Source of the DNA: Rhodococcus opacus B4
Lineage (GTDB): Bacteria; Actinomycetota; Actinomycetes; Mycobacteriales; Mycobacteriaceae
Reading direction: 5' to 3'
Assembly: GCF_000010805.1 (NCBI RefSeq)
Contig: NC_012522.1
Coordinates: 2,418,001-2,482,000, forward strand
DNA length: 64,000 bases
Position numbers and translations under genes: made by a program
The notes under the pieces: model-generated
What the model was told of the DNA's origin: nothing
What the model saw: only the letters and a program-made list of their open reading frames with translations
The model's database searches: none
Shown here: piece after piece, positions 1 through 8,267 of the stretch
Layout of the letters: each line of letters begins with the position of its first letter
How positions within the stretch are numbered: the stretch's first letter is position 1

Positions 1-106
1 GAACTGATGTGCCGTTCGCATTGACCACGTTCCTCCGTCCCACCTCCCGAGCGCACCGATTGGCTTCAGCAGCAAGAGGATTTGCGTGTTCGGGGGCTCC
101 ACCCCT

Positions 107-148
107 CGTGAGTACTTATTAACCGCCCGACGTTAATAAGTACTCACG
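107..148. terminator. 16-bp perfect hairpin downstream of pobA
   Basis: Arms CGTGAGTACTTATTAA and its exact complement (133-148) flank a 10-nt loop. It lies 6 bp past the pobA stop and has no long T-tract. It shares the CGTGAGT/ACTCACG ends with three other intergenic hairpins in this window (21055, 28757, 50568). A bidirectional terminator is the likely role. Bases 1-106 to its left show no convincing gene. Confidence 0.7.
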
Positions 149-154
149 GGCGCG

Positions 155-1333
155 TCAGCGCAAAGGGGTGCCGACATAGTTCTCCGCGATGAGGGTGCGG
201 CCGGCGACGGAGCGGGTGACCATGTCGAGTTCGGCGACCTGCCGCTTGTGGCCGAATCCGGTGTCGTCGGGGAGGCGGTGCAGCATCGAGGACATCCACC
301 AGGAGAAGTGCTGGGTCCGCCACACGCGTGGGAGGACGCTGTCGGTGTAGCCCTCGAGTCCGGCCCGGCTGCGGGTGGCGAAGAATTCGCCCATCGCCTC
401 GGACAGGAAGTAGACGTCGGCGATCGCGAGGTTCATGCCCTTGGCGCCGGTGGGCGGCACGGTGTGGGCGGCGTCGCCGGCGAGGAAGAGGTTGCCGTGC
501 TGCATGGGTTCGCACACGAAGCTGCGGAACTGCAGGATCGACTTCTGGAAGATCTTGCCGTCCTTGATCTCCGCGCCTTCGCCGTCGACGCGGGCGTGCA
601 GTTCCGACCAGATGCGGTCGTCGGACCAGTTGTCGACGGAGTCGTCCGGATCGACCTGCAGGTAGTGCCGCTGGACGTCGGGGGTGCGGGTGCTGATGAG
701 GGCGAAGCCGCGCGGGTGGTTGGCGTAGATCAGTTCCTCGGACGACGGCGGGGCCTCGGCGAGGATGCCGAACCAGGCGAACGGGTACTGGCGGAAGTGG
801 TCGGTGCGCACGGTGGTCTCGGGGATGAGTCCGCGGGTGGAGGTTCGCGACCCGTCGCAGCCGGCGACGAGCGCGCAGGTGAGCGTCTGTTCGTTTCCGT
901 CGGCGTCGACGTACGTGATCTTCGGGGTGTCGGACGTGTGGCCCAGGACCTGTACGTCGGAGACGCCGAAGCGGATGTCGCCGCCGTCCTCGAGGCGCCG
1001 GGCGATGAGGTCCTTGAGGACTTCGTGCTGCGGGTAGACGGTGACGGCGCGGCCGTTCGTCAGTTCGTCGAAGTCGATGCGGTGGCCGCGGCCGCCGAAC
1101 CGGAGTTCGATGCCGTGGTGGGTGAGTCCCTCACGCTTGATGCGGTCGCCGAGTCCGGTGTCGACCATCAGGTCGACGGTGTTCTGCTCCAGCACACCGG
1201 CGCGGATGGTGCCTTCCACCTCCTCGCGGGTGCGGCTTTCGAGCACGACGGAATCGATGCCCTTCAGGTGCAGGAGATGGGACAGCATCAGTCCTGCGGG
1301 ACCCCCGCCGACGATCCCGACCGGTGTGTTCAT
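155..1333 (-). CDS. pobA: 4-hydroxybenzoate 3-monooxygenase
   Basis: Class A FAD-dependent aromatic hydroxylase that converts 4-hydroxybenzoate to protocatechuate with NAD(P)H and O2, in the cytosol. The 392-residue length is normal for PobA. The N-terminal dinucleotide fold shows GGGPAG at residues 9-14. The mid-protein DG motif reads AGCDGSRTSTR, and the second FAD motif GDAAHTVPPTGAKGMN lies near residue 285. The start was placed at ATG 1333 because GCGAGGAG sits about 6 nt upstream, whereas the longer reading frame begins in non-conserved sequence. The gene lies 91 bp downstream of a same-strand IclR regulator, and a perfect palindrome occupies the gap. The AAHS transporter at 4501 probably supplies the substrate. 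The call from sequence is firm; cofactor preference (NADH or NADPH) cannot be read off. Confidence 0.95.
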   Translation of the reverse strand: MNTPVGIVGGGPAGLMLSHLLHLKGIDSVVLESRTREEVEGTIRAGVLEQNTVDLMVDTGLGDRIKREGLTHHGIELRFGGRGHRIDFDELTNGRAVTVYPQHEVLKDLIARRLEDGGDIRFGVSDVQVLGHTSDTPKITYVDADGNEQTLTCALVAGCDGSRTSTRGLIPETTVRTDHFRQYPFAWFGILAEAPPSSEELIYANHPRGFALISTRTPDVQRHYLQVDPDDSVDNWSDDRIWSELHARVDGEGAEIKDGKIFQKSILQFRSFVCEPMQHGNLFLAGDAAHTVPPTGAKGMNLAIADVYFLSEAMGEFFATRSRAGLEGYTDSVLPRVWRTQHFSWWMSSMLHRLPDDTGFGHKRQVAELDMVTRSVAGRTLIAENYVGTPLR

Positions 1334-1402
1334 GAGCAGACTCCTCGCGTAGTTCGTGACACCAGTCACTGTGCTGCGCAGAAGCGGCCGGCAACACCCC
1401 CA

Positions 1403-1419
1403 CTTTCACTGAGTGAAAG
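1403..1419. promoter_or_regulatory. Perfect 8-1-8 palindrome upstream of pobA
   Basis: CTTTCACT-G-AGTGAAAG lies 70-86 nt upstream of the pobA start, between pobA and the IclR gene that precedes it. Its position and perfect dyad suggest the operator for the neighbouring IclR protein. Because it begins only 5 bp past the regulator's stop codon, a terminator role is also possible. Confidence 0.5.
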
Positions 1420-1424
1420 ACAAG

Positions 1425-2162
1425 CTAGGCGACGCCGCGGGAGATGCCTCGCGCCGCCGCCCGGACAGCCGGGATCAGGGGCGCGGGATCCTTGTCCGCC
1501 GGAACGACGACGGACACCGCCGCCACCACCTCCCCCGTGGTCCGCGACACGGGTGCGGCCACGGCGAGGGTTCCGACGTTGAGGTGTTCGCGGCACGTGA
1601 CCCACCCGGTCCGGCGGATGTCGTCGAGGGTGCTGCGCAGGCGATGTTCGGTGGTGATGGTCGACGGGGTGAAGCGTTCGAGGCCCGCGGCAAGTACGTC
1701 GTCGAGCAGGTCCTTGCCCCCGAACGCCAGCAGCACGAGGCCGCCGCTCGACGCGTGCAGCGGTAGCCGGCCACCGGCCCTGCCGACGACGGTGACGGCA
1801 CCGCGCGCCGACAACCGCTCGAGGTAGAGCGCCTCCAGATCCTCCCGGACCACGAGCTGGACGTTCTCGCGCGTCGCCTCGTACAGGTCCTCGAGGTACG
1901 GCAACGCCACCTGCCGCAGTCCGTGGGCGCGGGGCGCGAGCGCACCCAACTCCCACAGTCGCACCCCGATCTCGTACTGCCCGTCGTCGACGCGTTCGAG
2001 CGCGCCGTTGCCGACCAGCTGGCGGCACAACCGGTGGACGGTGGGCAGCGGCAGCCCGGTGCGGCGGCTCAGCTCCGACTGCGACAGACGCGGCCGCTCC
2101 GACGTGAACGACCCCAGCACCAGGAAGGCACGTCCCAGCATGCTGCGGTCGTCTTCGGGCAT
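1425..2162 (-). CDS. IclR-family regulator, PobR-like
   Basis: A 245-residue IclR-type regulator with an N-terminal winged helix-turn-helix (LSQSELSRRTGLPLPTVHR, about residues 27-45). The C-terminal effector domain is typical of the family and ends with an AAVSVVVPADK-type strand segment. The start at ATG 2162 (MPEDD) gives the normal family length; the longer open frame upstream overlaps the acyltransferase gene and is not coding. It lies directly upstream of pobA on the same strand, so control of pobA by 4-hydroxybenzoate is the natural inference. IclR proteins commonly regulate pob and pca genes in other bacteria. It could also act on the transporter at 4501, whose leader carries a 15-bp palindrome of the type bound by PcaR/PcaU relatives. 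The family is certain; the effector is inferred. Confidence 0.85.
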   Translation of the reverse strand: MPEDDRSMLGRAFLVLGSFTSERPRLSQSELSRRTGLPLPTVHRLCRQLVGNGALERVDDGQYEIGVRLWELGALAPRAHGLRQVALPYLEDLYEATRENVQLVVREDLEALYLERLSARGAVTVVGRAGGRLPLHASSGGLVLLAFGGKDLLDDVLAAGLERFTPSTITTEHRLRSTLDDIRRTGWVTCREHLNVGTLAVAAPVSRTTGEVVAAVSVVVPADKDPAPLIPAVRAAARGISRGVA

Positions 2163-2178
2163 GCCGCCAGTATCCCGG

Positions 2179-4239
2179 TCACCACCAGCGGGTGGCCACG
2201 CCGATCTGCCGGTCCAGTTCCGGGACGAGGCTCCGGACGTACGTCGCCGAGAGGTGATGCGAATCGTGGTAGACGAGGATGTTCCCTTGCACCGCACGGC
2301 AGATCGCCACGTCGCACACGGCGTCGGTGAGGTCGAGCGGATGTACCGACGGCAGGTCGCGGGCCGCCTCGACCGTCGGATTGTCCGGGGCGAGGACTTC
2401 GTCGCGTGGCAGTCCGCAACTGTCGGCGTCGCCGCCGTCGGCCAGACAGTCGACGGCCGAATACGGCACCCCGTCGTGGTGCAGCCACGGGGTGTCGCGG
2501 ATGCCGAGGAACGGGAGCCCGAAATCGGCGAGCCGCTCCCACAGGCCCACGTAGTCGTCGGGGGTGACGTCACCGGCCCCCTCCTCGTTGGGTCGCGTCG
2601 ACGTCGAGAACACCCAGTCCGGTCGGTGATCACGCAGGCGGTCCAGGACGTCGCGGGACCAGTCGCCGCAATCGGGATACGGCTCGCCGGCGAGCAGCGG
2701 GACGTCCGCGACCGTGAGCGGGCACCCCATCTTCAGGTACGTCTCGACGCGGACACCGCGCTGCTGTCCGATGCGGTCGAGCGCCGGCACCCAGTGCTCG
2801 GCGTGGGAGCTGCCCACGACCGCGATCGTCCGGTCCGCGGACGCGTCGCCGTACACGCAGGTGACGACGTCGCGGGTGCTCAGATCGGAGATGCAGCCGT
2901 CGAGGGTCGGCTGCGGCAGGTCGCCGGACGCCTCGAGCAGGGTGGGCCGCATGTCCGCGCGCGGCGCGAACAGACCGTCCGTCAGCGACGCCGCACCGGG
3001 GTACAGCCACGGGTCCAGCTCGCCGACCCGGGCGGTCGTCTCGGGGTTGCGGACGAGGTACGCGTGCCACCCGGACGCCGAGCCGACGACGGCGACGCCG
3101 AGGACCGCGACCAGAGCGGTGAGCGCGCGTCCCGGACGCGCCCCGCCCTGGAACCGCGATTCGATCAGCCGCTGCGTGAGCCAGGCCAGCACCAGCGACA
3201 CGAGGATGACCGCGAGCCCGCCGAGCGCTCCGACCGCGGGCCGCTCCCGCCACGCGAGGTAGAAGATGAGGATCGGCCAGTGCCACAGGTACAGCGAATA
3301 GGCCAGGCCACCGAGTTCGACGAACGGCCGGGACGCCAGCATCGTCACGACCCCCGGCTGATCGGACGGGCCGGTTCCGGCGAGGATCAGCGCCACCGCC
3401 GCACCGACCGGGATCAGGGCGGCCGGGCCGGGGAACAGCGCGGCGCCGTCGATCAGGAACCCGCACCCGAGGACCACGGCGAATCCCGACACCGCGAGAA
3501 CCACCCGCCACCCACGCGGCAGGTCGACTCGGTGCACGACGAGCGCGAGCAGCGCACCCGCGAGCAGTTCCCACAGTCGCGCGAACGTGTCGAAGTACGC
3601 CCACGACTGCCGGTCCTCGGACAGCGCCGCGGCATAGCCGAACGACACCAGGAACCCCGCGCCGAGCACGCCGCCCAGCACGGGTCGCACGAGACCGATC
3701 CGGCGCCGGCACGCCCAGGCCACACCCGCGACCACGGCGAGCGCGAGGACGTAGAACTGCCCCTGCACGGACATCGACCACAGGTGTTGCAGCGGGCTGA
3801 CCGAGGCGTCGGCGGCGGCGTAGTCGGACGCCGTCCGGGCCAGCTGCCAGTTCTGCGCGTACAGCAGCGACGCGAGGAGTTGATCGGCGATCCCGGACCA
3901 CTGTGTGAACGGTCGCTGGATCACGGCCGCGACCGCGGTCGCGGCCGACACCACCACCAGTGCGGGCAGCAGACGCCGGGCGGTGCGCCGCAGGACGGCC
4001 GGGACCGACGGACCGGAGTTCGCGCCCACGCGTCGCAAGAGCATGCCGGTGAAGAAGAAGCCGGAGAGCACCAGCAAGATGTCGACGCCGCCGGACACCC
4101 GTCCGAACCACACGTGATAGACGACGACCAGCGCGATCGCGATCCCGCGCAGCCCGTCGAGGTCGTACCGGTAGCCGCTCGACGGCGGCACGGCAGCGTG
4201 ACGCGGACGGCTCGTAGCCACCTGAGGGTTGGTTCTCAC
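2179..4239 (-). CDS. OafA/YrhL-type membrane acyltransferase with SGNH domain
   Basis: A 686-residue protein with an N-terminal acyltransferase_3 domain (about residues 20-370). It opens with YDLDGLRGIAIALVVVYHV and FGRVSGGVDILLVLSGF, which carry the family's RG and H motifs, followed by about ten hydrophobic helices. The C-terminal half (about 450-680) resembles an SGNH hydrolase-like domain, with VVGSSHAEHWVPAL as the block I equivalent and a late D-x-x-H (HDSHHLS). Such proteins O-acylate extracellular polysaccharide, cell-wall sugars or lipids at the membrane; the substrate here is unknown. Translation probably starts at GTG 4239, with AGGAC about 6 nt upstream. It ends 16 bp before the IclR gene, so read-through is possible. 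No biosynthetic neighbour hints at a target. Confidence 0.85.
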   Translation of the reverse strand: MRTNPQVATSRPRHAAVPPSSGYRYDLDGLRGIAIALVVVYHVWFGRVSGGVDILLVLSGFFFTGMLLRRVGANSGPSVPAVLRRTARRLLPALVVVSAATAVAAVIQRPFTQWSGIADQLLASLLYAQNWQLARTASDYAAADASVSPLQHLWSMSVQGQFYVLALAVVAGVAWACRRRIGLVRPVLGGVLGAGFLVSFGYAAALSEDRQSWAYFDTFARLWELLAGALLALVVHRVDLPRGWRVVLAVSGFAVVLGCGFLIDGAALFPGPAALIPVGAAVALILAGTGPSDQPGVVTMLASRPFVELGGLAYSLYLWHWPILIFYLAWRERPAVGALGGLAVILVSLVLAWLTQRLIESRFQGGARPGRALTALVAVLGVAVVGSASGWHAYLVRNPETTARVGELDPWLYPGAASLTDGLFAPRADMRPTLLEASGDLPQPTLDGCISDLSTRDVVTCVYGDASADRTIAVVGSSHAEHWVPALDRIGQQRGVRVETYLKMGCPLTVADVPLLAGEPYPDCGDWSRDVLDRLRDHRPDWVFSTSTRPNEEGAGDVTPDDYVGLWERLADFGLPFLGIRDTPWLHHDGVPYSAVDCLADGGDADSCGLPRDEVLAPDNPTVEAARDLPSVHPLDLTDAVCDVAICRAVQGNILVYHDSHHLSATYVRSLVPELDRQIGVATRWW

Positions 4240-4286
4240 AGTCCGTCCTGGCTCATCGACTCGGTACCCGGTCGATTATCCACACG

Positions 4287-4311
4287 GGGTTTACCAAGCC
4301 TTGACCAACCC
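4287..4311. promoter_or_regulatory. 25-bp dyad upstream of the acyltransferase gene
   Basis: The pattern is GGGTT-N3-CAAG-N-CTTG-N3-AACCC, symmetrical over 25 bp. It lies 48-72 nt upstream of the acyltransferase start, in the 261-bp divergent gap shared with the transporter gene. It reads as an operator for an unidentified dimeric regulator. Confidence 0.4.
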
Positions 4312-4464
4312 GAGCGGCGCCGAATGTCGCATCGGTCTACTCGGACGGCACCGGTGTGACATTGGGCGGACGCCCAGGACACGCAGACCGCCCCTGTGTG
4401 GAACAGCCGATGTTTGACACGCAACTATGGCGCGCCACACAATGAGTGCGCTTATAGAACCAGG

Positions 4465-4479
4465 GTTCGCATCGCGAAC
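4465..4479. promoter_or_regulatory. IclR-type 15-bp palindrome in the transporter leader
   Basis: GTTCGC-ATC-GCGAAC is a perfect 6-3-6 inverted repeat 22 nt upstream of ATG 4501. It resembles, from memory, the 15-bp box bound by the IclR-family PcaR of Pseudomonas (GTTCGATAATCGCAC). It is a candidate operator for the IclR protein encoded at 1425-2162. Confidence 0.5.
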
Positions 4480-4500
4480 ACCGCTCGAGTCGAGGACATC

Positions 4501-5778
4501 ATGACCACTTCCCAACGAAGCGCCGCCCGCGCCTCCACCGCCCTCTGGGTCGCGCCCCTCTGCTGGGTGGCCGTGCTGCTCGACGGCTTCGACCTGGTTG
4601 TCCTCGGTGCCGTCATCCCCTCGCTCCGCGAATACGGCGACTGGAATCTGTCGACGGGGACGATCACATTCATCTCGACGTTCGGCCTGGTCGGCATGAC
4701 CATCGGCGCCCTGGTCATCGGCACGCTCACCGACGTGATCGGACGCCGGCGCGCCCTGCTGTACGCCGTCGCCGCGTTCTCGCTCCTCACGCTCCTCTGC
4801 GCGGTCGCACCCAACCCGTTCCTGTTCGGGCTGTTCCGTTTCCTCGCGGGAGTCGGACTCGGCGGCGCACTGCCGACAGCACTGGCCCTGGTCAACGAAT
4901 TCTCGAAGAAGCAGGGCGGCGGCTCCGCATCGACGCTGCTGATGACCGGGTACCACGTGGGTGCGGTCGCGACGGCGGCGCTGGCGATCGTCCTGATCGA
5001 ACCGTTCGGCTGGCGTTCGATGTTCGTCGTCGGCGCCCTGCCCGCCGTGATCCTGATTCCGCTGATGCTGCGCTACCTCCCCGAGTCGCCCTCGTATCTG
5101 CTGGCGCACGGCAAGCGCGCCGAGGCCGAGGCCGTCGCGAAGCAGTACGGCCTGGAACTGGAATCCGCGCCCGCCGAAGACGCACACGTCGCGACCGCGG
5201 CCAACCCGGTGCGTGCCCTGTTCTCGCGCCCGTTCCTGCGCAACAGCATCGCCATCTGGGTCACGTCGTTCATGGGACTGCTGCTCGTCTACGGCCTCAA
5301 CACCTGGCTGCCGACGATCATGCGCGAGGCCGGCTACGACCTCGGCGCGTCGCTGACGTTCCTGCTGATCCTCAACGCCGGTGCGGTGGTCGGACTGCTC
5401 ATCGCCGGCGGCGTCGCCAACAAGATCGGTCCGCGCACCGCGGCCATCATCTGGTTCGCGGGCGCGGCGGTGTTCCTCGCCCTGCTCAGCGTCAAGGTGT
5501 CGTTCGGCATCTACGCCCTGGTGTTCCTCGCCGGCTGCTTCGTGTTCAGCGCACAGGTTCTCGTCTACGCGTTCACGAGTGCCAACCACCCGCCGCAGAT
5601 CCGCGCGACCGCCCTCGGCTGGTCGGCCGGGGTCGGCCGGGTCGGCGCGATCTGCGGCCCCATCCTCGGCGGCGTCCTGCTGGGCGCCGGCTACGCCGTG
5701 CCCTGGGGGTTCTACGCATTCGCCCTGGTCGGGCTGCTCGGAGCAATCGCCATCTCGTCCACCCGGACGGTGCGCTGA
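4501..5778 (+). CDS. Aromatic acid:H+ symporter, MFS (PcaK/AAHS type)
   Basis: A 425-residue, 12-helix major facilitator. The first helix carries DGFDLVVLGAVIPSL, matching the DGFD motif of the aromatic acid:H+ symporter family, and the helix 2-3 loop carries DVIGRRRALL, the MFS G-x-x-x-D-R/K-x-G-R-R signature. The start at ATG 4501 is where homology begins; the frame is open further upstream but only through promoter DNA. It is divergent from the acyltransferase and about 3.2 kb from pobA. Import of 4-hydroxybenzoate or protocatechuate is the expected role, as for PcaK. Related members carry vanillate, benzoate or hydroxyphenyl acids, so the exact substrate stays open. Confidence 0.85.
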   Translation: MTTSQRSAARASTALWVAPLCWVAVLLDGFDLVVLGAVIPSLREYGDWNLSTGTITFISTFGLVGMTIGALVIGTLTDVIGRRRALLYAVAAFSLLTLLCAVAPNPFLFGLFRFLAGVGLGGALPTALALVNEFSKKQGGGSASTLLMTGYHVGAVATAALAIVLIEPFGWRSMFVVGALPAVILIPLMLRYLPESPSYLLAHGKRAEAEAVAKQYGLELESAPAEDAHVATAANPVRALFSRPFLRNSIAIWVTSFMGLLLVYGLNTWLPTIMREAGYDLGASLTFLLILNAGAVVGLLIAGGVANKIGPRTAAIIWFAGAAVFLALLSVKVSFGIYALVFLAGCFVFSAQVLVYAFTSANHPPQIRATALGWSAGVGRVGAICGPILGGVLLGAGYAVPWGFYAFALVGLLGAIAISSTRTVR

Positions 5779-5870
5779 ACTCCTGAGGGCGGTCCGATGA
5801 GTTTCGGGCGCAGGCGCGGTCTATATCGGCGAGGATGAACCGACGAGCGACCTGCGAGAGGAACTGCGCC

Positions 5871-6344
5871 ATGAAACCCATCACCCCCTGTCTCTGGTTC
5901 GACACCCAGGGCGAAGAGGCCGCGAGGTTCTACACGTCCCTGTTCCCGAACTCGCGGATCACCGAGGTCACCCACTACGGTCCGAACACTCCCGGCCCGG
6001 AGGGACAGGTGCTGACCGTGTCCTTCGAGATCAACGGACAACCGTTCATCGCGCTCAACGGCGGCCCGCAGTTCACGTTCGACGAGGCCATCTCCTTCGA
6101 GATCCTGTGTGCGGATCAGGAGGAAGTGGACCGGTACTGGGACGCCTTCACCGACGGCGGCGAGGAAAGCCAATGCGGTTGGGTCAAGGACCGTTTCGGG
6201 GTGTCCTGGCAGGTGGTCCCGGAGCGGCTGTACGAACTCATGCGCGACCCCGACGACGCGAAGGCGCAGCGTGCCATGCAGGCGATGTTGAAGATGCGGA
6301 AACTCGACGTCGCCGCACTCGAGAAGGCAGCCGAGCAGGCGTGA
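5871..6344 (+). CDS. VOC-family protein, PhnB-like
   Basis: A 157-residue protein of the vicinal oxygen chelate fold. The conserved opening ITPCLWFDTQGEEAARFYTS and the later CGWVKDRFGVSWQVVP are the hallmarks of the PhnB/3-demethylubiquinone methyltransferase-like group (a misleading name, since most members have no shown methyltransferase activity). ATG 5871 follows GAGAGGAAC, and the upstream in-frame extension is not conserved. It is 28 bp ahead of a second VOC gene, so the two are probably co-transcribed. No function is assigned; the group includes proteins for resistance and small-molecule modification. Confidence 0.8.
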   Translation: MKPITPCLWFDTQGEEAARFYTSLFPNSRITEVTHYGPNTPGPEGQVLTVSFEINGQPFIALNGGPQFTFDEAISFEILCADQEEVDRYWDAFTDGGEESQCGWVKDRFGVSWQVVPERLYELMRDPDDAKAQRAMQAMLKMRKLDVAALEKAAEQA

Positions 6345-6372
6345 CGCCTGCCGACGGGGAGGTGTGGACGGC

Positions 6373-6765
6373 ATGACCGGAGCAGACAAGACCCACATCA
6401 ACGGGGTGCACACGGTGGCGGTTCCCGTGACCGATCAGGATCGGGCACTCGAATTCTACGTGGGCGCACTCGGTTTCGAGCGTCGTATGGATGCGGAGTT
6501 CAGCCCCGGCCAGCGCTGGGTCGAGGTGGCGCCGCCGGGTTCGGCCACGTCGATCGCGCTCGTGCCGACCCGCGACGGTGCCCCGGTGGGCGTCGAGACC
6601 GGTATCCGGCTCACCACCTCGGACGCCGACGCCGACCATGCGACCCTGTCCGCGAACGGCGTCGACGTGGATGCGGAGGTCCTGCGGATGGGCGACTACG
6701 TGCCGCCGATGTTCTACTTCCGCGATCCGGACGGCAACAAACTCGTCATCGTCGAAGTGGGCTGA
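6373..6765 (+). CDS. Glyoxalase/bleomycin-resistance-like VOC protein
   Basis: A 130-residue single-domain VOC protein with VAVPVTDQDRALEFYVGALGF at its start and MFYFRDPDGNKLVIVEV at its end, the paired beta-alpha-beta-beta-beta modules of this fold. ATG 6373 was preferred over GTG 6364 because GGGGAGG ends 10 nt before the ATG and touches the GTG. Its last 20 bp overlap the convergent end of the zinc ABC ATPase gene. The ligand is unknown. It follows the PhnB-like gene closely and probably shares its transcript. Confidence 0.8.
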   Translation: MTGADKTHINGVHTVAVPVTDQDRALEFYVGALGFERRMDAEFSPGQRWVEVAPPGSATSIALVPTRDGAPVGVETGIRLTTSDADADHATLSANGVDVDAEVLRMGDYVPPMFYFRDPDGNKLVIVEVG

Positions 6766-7381
6766 GCGCCGCCCCGGCGGCCAGGGCCAGCACCTGGTCG
6801 GCGCGGTCGGCGTCGCGAGATACGTGCGTAGCCACGACGACGGTGGCACCCCGCGCGGCCTCTTCGGCGACGACGTCGCCGATCACCGTGCGGGCGTGCG
6901 CGTCCAGCCCGGTCGTGGGCTCGTCGAGGAGCAGCAGGTCGCCGCGCTGCACGAGCGCCTGCGCGAGCAGGGCACGTTGACGCTGCCCACCCGACAGCGC
7001 GCCGATCCGCCGCGCGCCGAGATCCGCGAGCCCCAGCCTGTTCAGCGCCCCGTCGACGGCGTCGCGGTCGCCGGGGGTGAGCCGCCGCCACAGTCCGCGC
7101 CGTTGCCAGGCCCCCATGGCCACCACCTCACGCACGGTCAGCGGTAGCTGTTCGCTCACCGCATTTCGTTGCGGCACATACGCCGTGCGCAGCCCACCCG
7201 TGCCGTCGATCCGCCCCGACGTGACACGCGCGATGCCGGCGAGGCACTGCAGGAGCGTCGACTTCCCCGAACCGTTGTGCCCCACGACGGCCGTGACGGT
7301 GCCCGGCGTGAGGCACACACTCACACCGTCCAACGCCCGGGTCGAACCATAACGGACCGCGATTTCGCTTACGACAATCAT
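6746..7381 (-). CDS. aztA: Zinc ABC transporter ATPase AztA
   Basis: A 211-residue ABC ATPase for the cluster-9 metal uptake family. It shows Walker A GHNGSGKS (about 33-40), a Q-loop in AYVPQRN, the signature LSGGQRQR, Walker B LLLLDEPTTG and the switch histidine in VVVATH. It is divergent from the permease gene, with only 18 bp between the two start codons. ATG 7381 lies inside a Zur-like box and no ribosome site precedes it, so the message is probably leaderless. Together with the permease, AztC and AztD genes it forms a complete zinc importer. Manganese as substrate is the alternative, but the presence of AztD argues for zinc. Confidence 0.85.
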   Translation of the reverse strand: MIVVSEIAVRYGSTRALDGVSVCLTPGTVTAVVGHNGSGKSTLLQCLAGIARVTSGRIDGTGGLRTAYVPQRNAVSEQLPLTVREVVAMGAWQRRGLWRRLTPGDRDAVDGALNRLGLADLGARRIGALSGGQRQRALLAQALVQRGDLLLLDEPTTGLDAHARTVIGDVVAEEAARGATVVVATHVSRDADRADQVLALAAGAALSPLRR

Positions 7382-7386
7382 TATCG
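7372..7386. promoter_or_regulatory. Zur-like box between aztA and aztB
   Basis: CGACAATCATTATCG matches 11 of 15 positions of the actinobacterial Zur consensus as I remember it (TGAAAATCATTTTCA). It overlaps the aztA start codon and ends 13 bp before the aztB start, so one site could shut off both directions. A similar element precedes the second aztD gene. Confidence 0.6.
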
Positions 7387-7399
7387 TTAGATTAGCAGA

Positions 7400-8254
7400 G
7401 TGGAATGGCTACTCGACCCCCTGACGGTGTCCTTCGTCCAGCGCGCCCTGTTCGCGGGCATGCTGGTGTCCGTCCTCTGCGGACTCGTCGGCACCTGGGT
7501 CGTGTTGCGGGGCATGGCGTTCATGAGCGAGGCCATCTCGCACGGCATGCTGCCCGGCGTGGCCGTCGCCTATCTCGCGGGCGCCAATCTCCTCGTCGGC
7601 GCGGCCGCCAGCGCGGTCGTCATGATCCTCGGCGTCGCGTGGGTGTCGAAGAACTCGCGACTGTCCGAGGACACCGGGATCGGCCTGCTGTTCGTCGGCA
7701 TGCTCGCGCTGGGTGTCGTGATCGTCTCGCGCGCACGGTCGTTCGCGGTCGATCTCACCGCCTTCCTGTTCGGTGACGTGCTGTCCGCGACAGCAGGCGA
7801 CCTGATCTGGCTCGCCGCGGCGGCCGCCGTCGCCGGGATCGTCTCGGTGATCGCGTACCGCCCGTTCGTCGCCCTCGTCTTCGACGAACGCAAGGCCCAC
7901 ACCCTGGGTCTGCGGCCGCGGTGGGCGCACCTCGCCCTGCTCGCGCTCGTGGTGCTCGCGGTGGTCGCGTCGTTCCGCATCGTCGGCACCCTGCTCGTGT
8001 TCGGACTCCTCGTCGCGCCGTCGGCCACCGCGGCGCTGTTCGGCAGGTCGATCGGCGCCACGATGGCCATTGCCGTCCTCCTCGGCTGGTCCGCGACGTT
8101 CGCGGGACTGATCGTGTCGTGGAACGCGGACACCGCCGCGGGCGCCACGATCGCCGGGCTCGCCGTCCTCCAATTCTTCGTCGCGGCCGTCACCCGGTCG
8201 GCTTCACGACGACTCCGCCCCGCCGTGTCACCCACTCCGATACCCGTTCGATAG
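7400..8254 (+). CDS. aztB: Zinc ABC transporter permease AztB
   Basis: A 284-residue metal ABC permease of the ZnuB/AztB family with about eight membrane helices. The typical family stretch runs VLRGMAFMSEAISHGMLPGV near residues 35-54, where the helix-loop couples to the ATPase. GTG 7400 gives the usual N-terminus (MEWLLDPLTVSFVQRAL); no strong ribosome site is visible. It moves zinc across the membrane using AztA for energy and AztC as donor. It is followed 13 bp later by aztD, indicating one transcript aztB-aztD-aztC. Confidence 0.85.
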   Translation: MEWLLDPLTVSFVQRALFAGMLVSVLCGLVGTWVVLRGMAFMSEAISHGMLPGVAVAYLAGANLLVGAAASAVVMILGVAWVSKNSRLSEDTGIGLLFVGMLALGVVIVSRARSFAVDLTAFLFGDVLSATAGDLIWLAAAAAVAGIVSVIAYRPFVALVFDERKAHTLGLRPRWAHLALLALVVLAVVASFRIVGTLLVFGLLVAPSATAALFGRSIGATMAIAVLLGWSATFAGLIVSWNADTAAGATIAGLAVLQFFVAAVTRSASRRLRPAVSPTPIPVR

Positions 8255-8267
8255 ATGGAGAGCCCGA

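Noticed and set aside
1..106. Possible gene end or promoter at the left edge
   Set aside because: No frame or promoter element convincing enough to report; the sequence is too short to judge.
2008..4359. 783-codon plus-strand frame opposite the acyltransferase and regulator
   Set aside because: It is the antisense of clear genes, rich in Arg/Gly/Asp low-complexity sequence, with no recognisable domain. Long antisense frames are expected at this GC content.
4291..5589. 432-codon minus-strand frame opposite the AAHS transporter
   Set aside because: Gln/Glu/Arg/Asp-rich shadow, typical of the antisense of a membrane protein gene.
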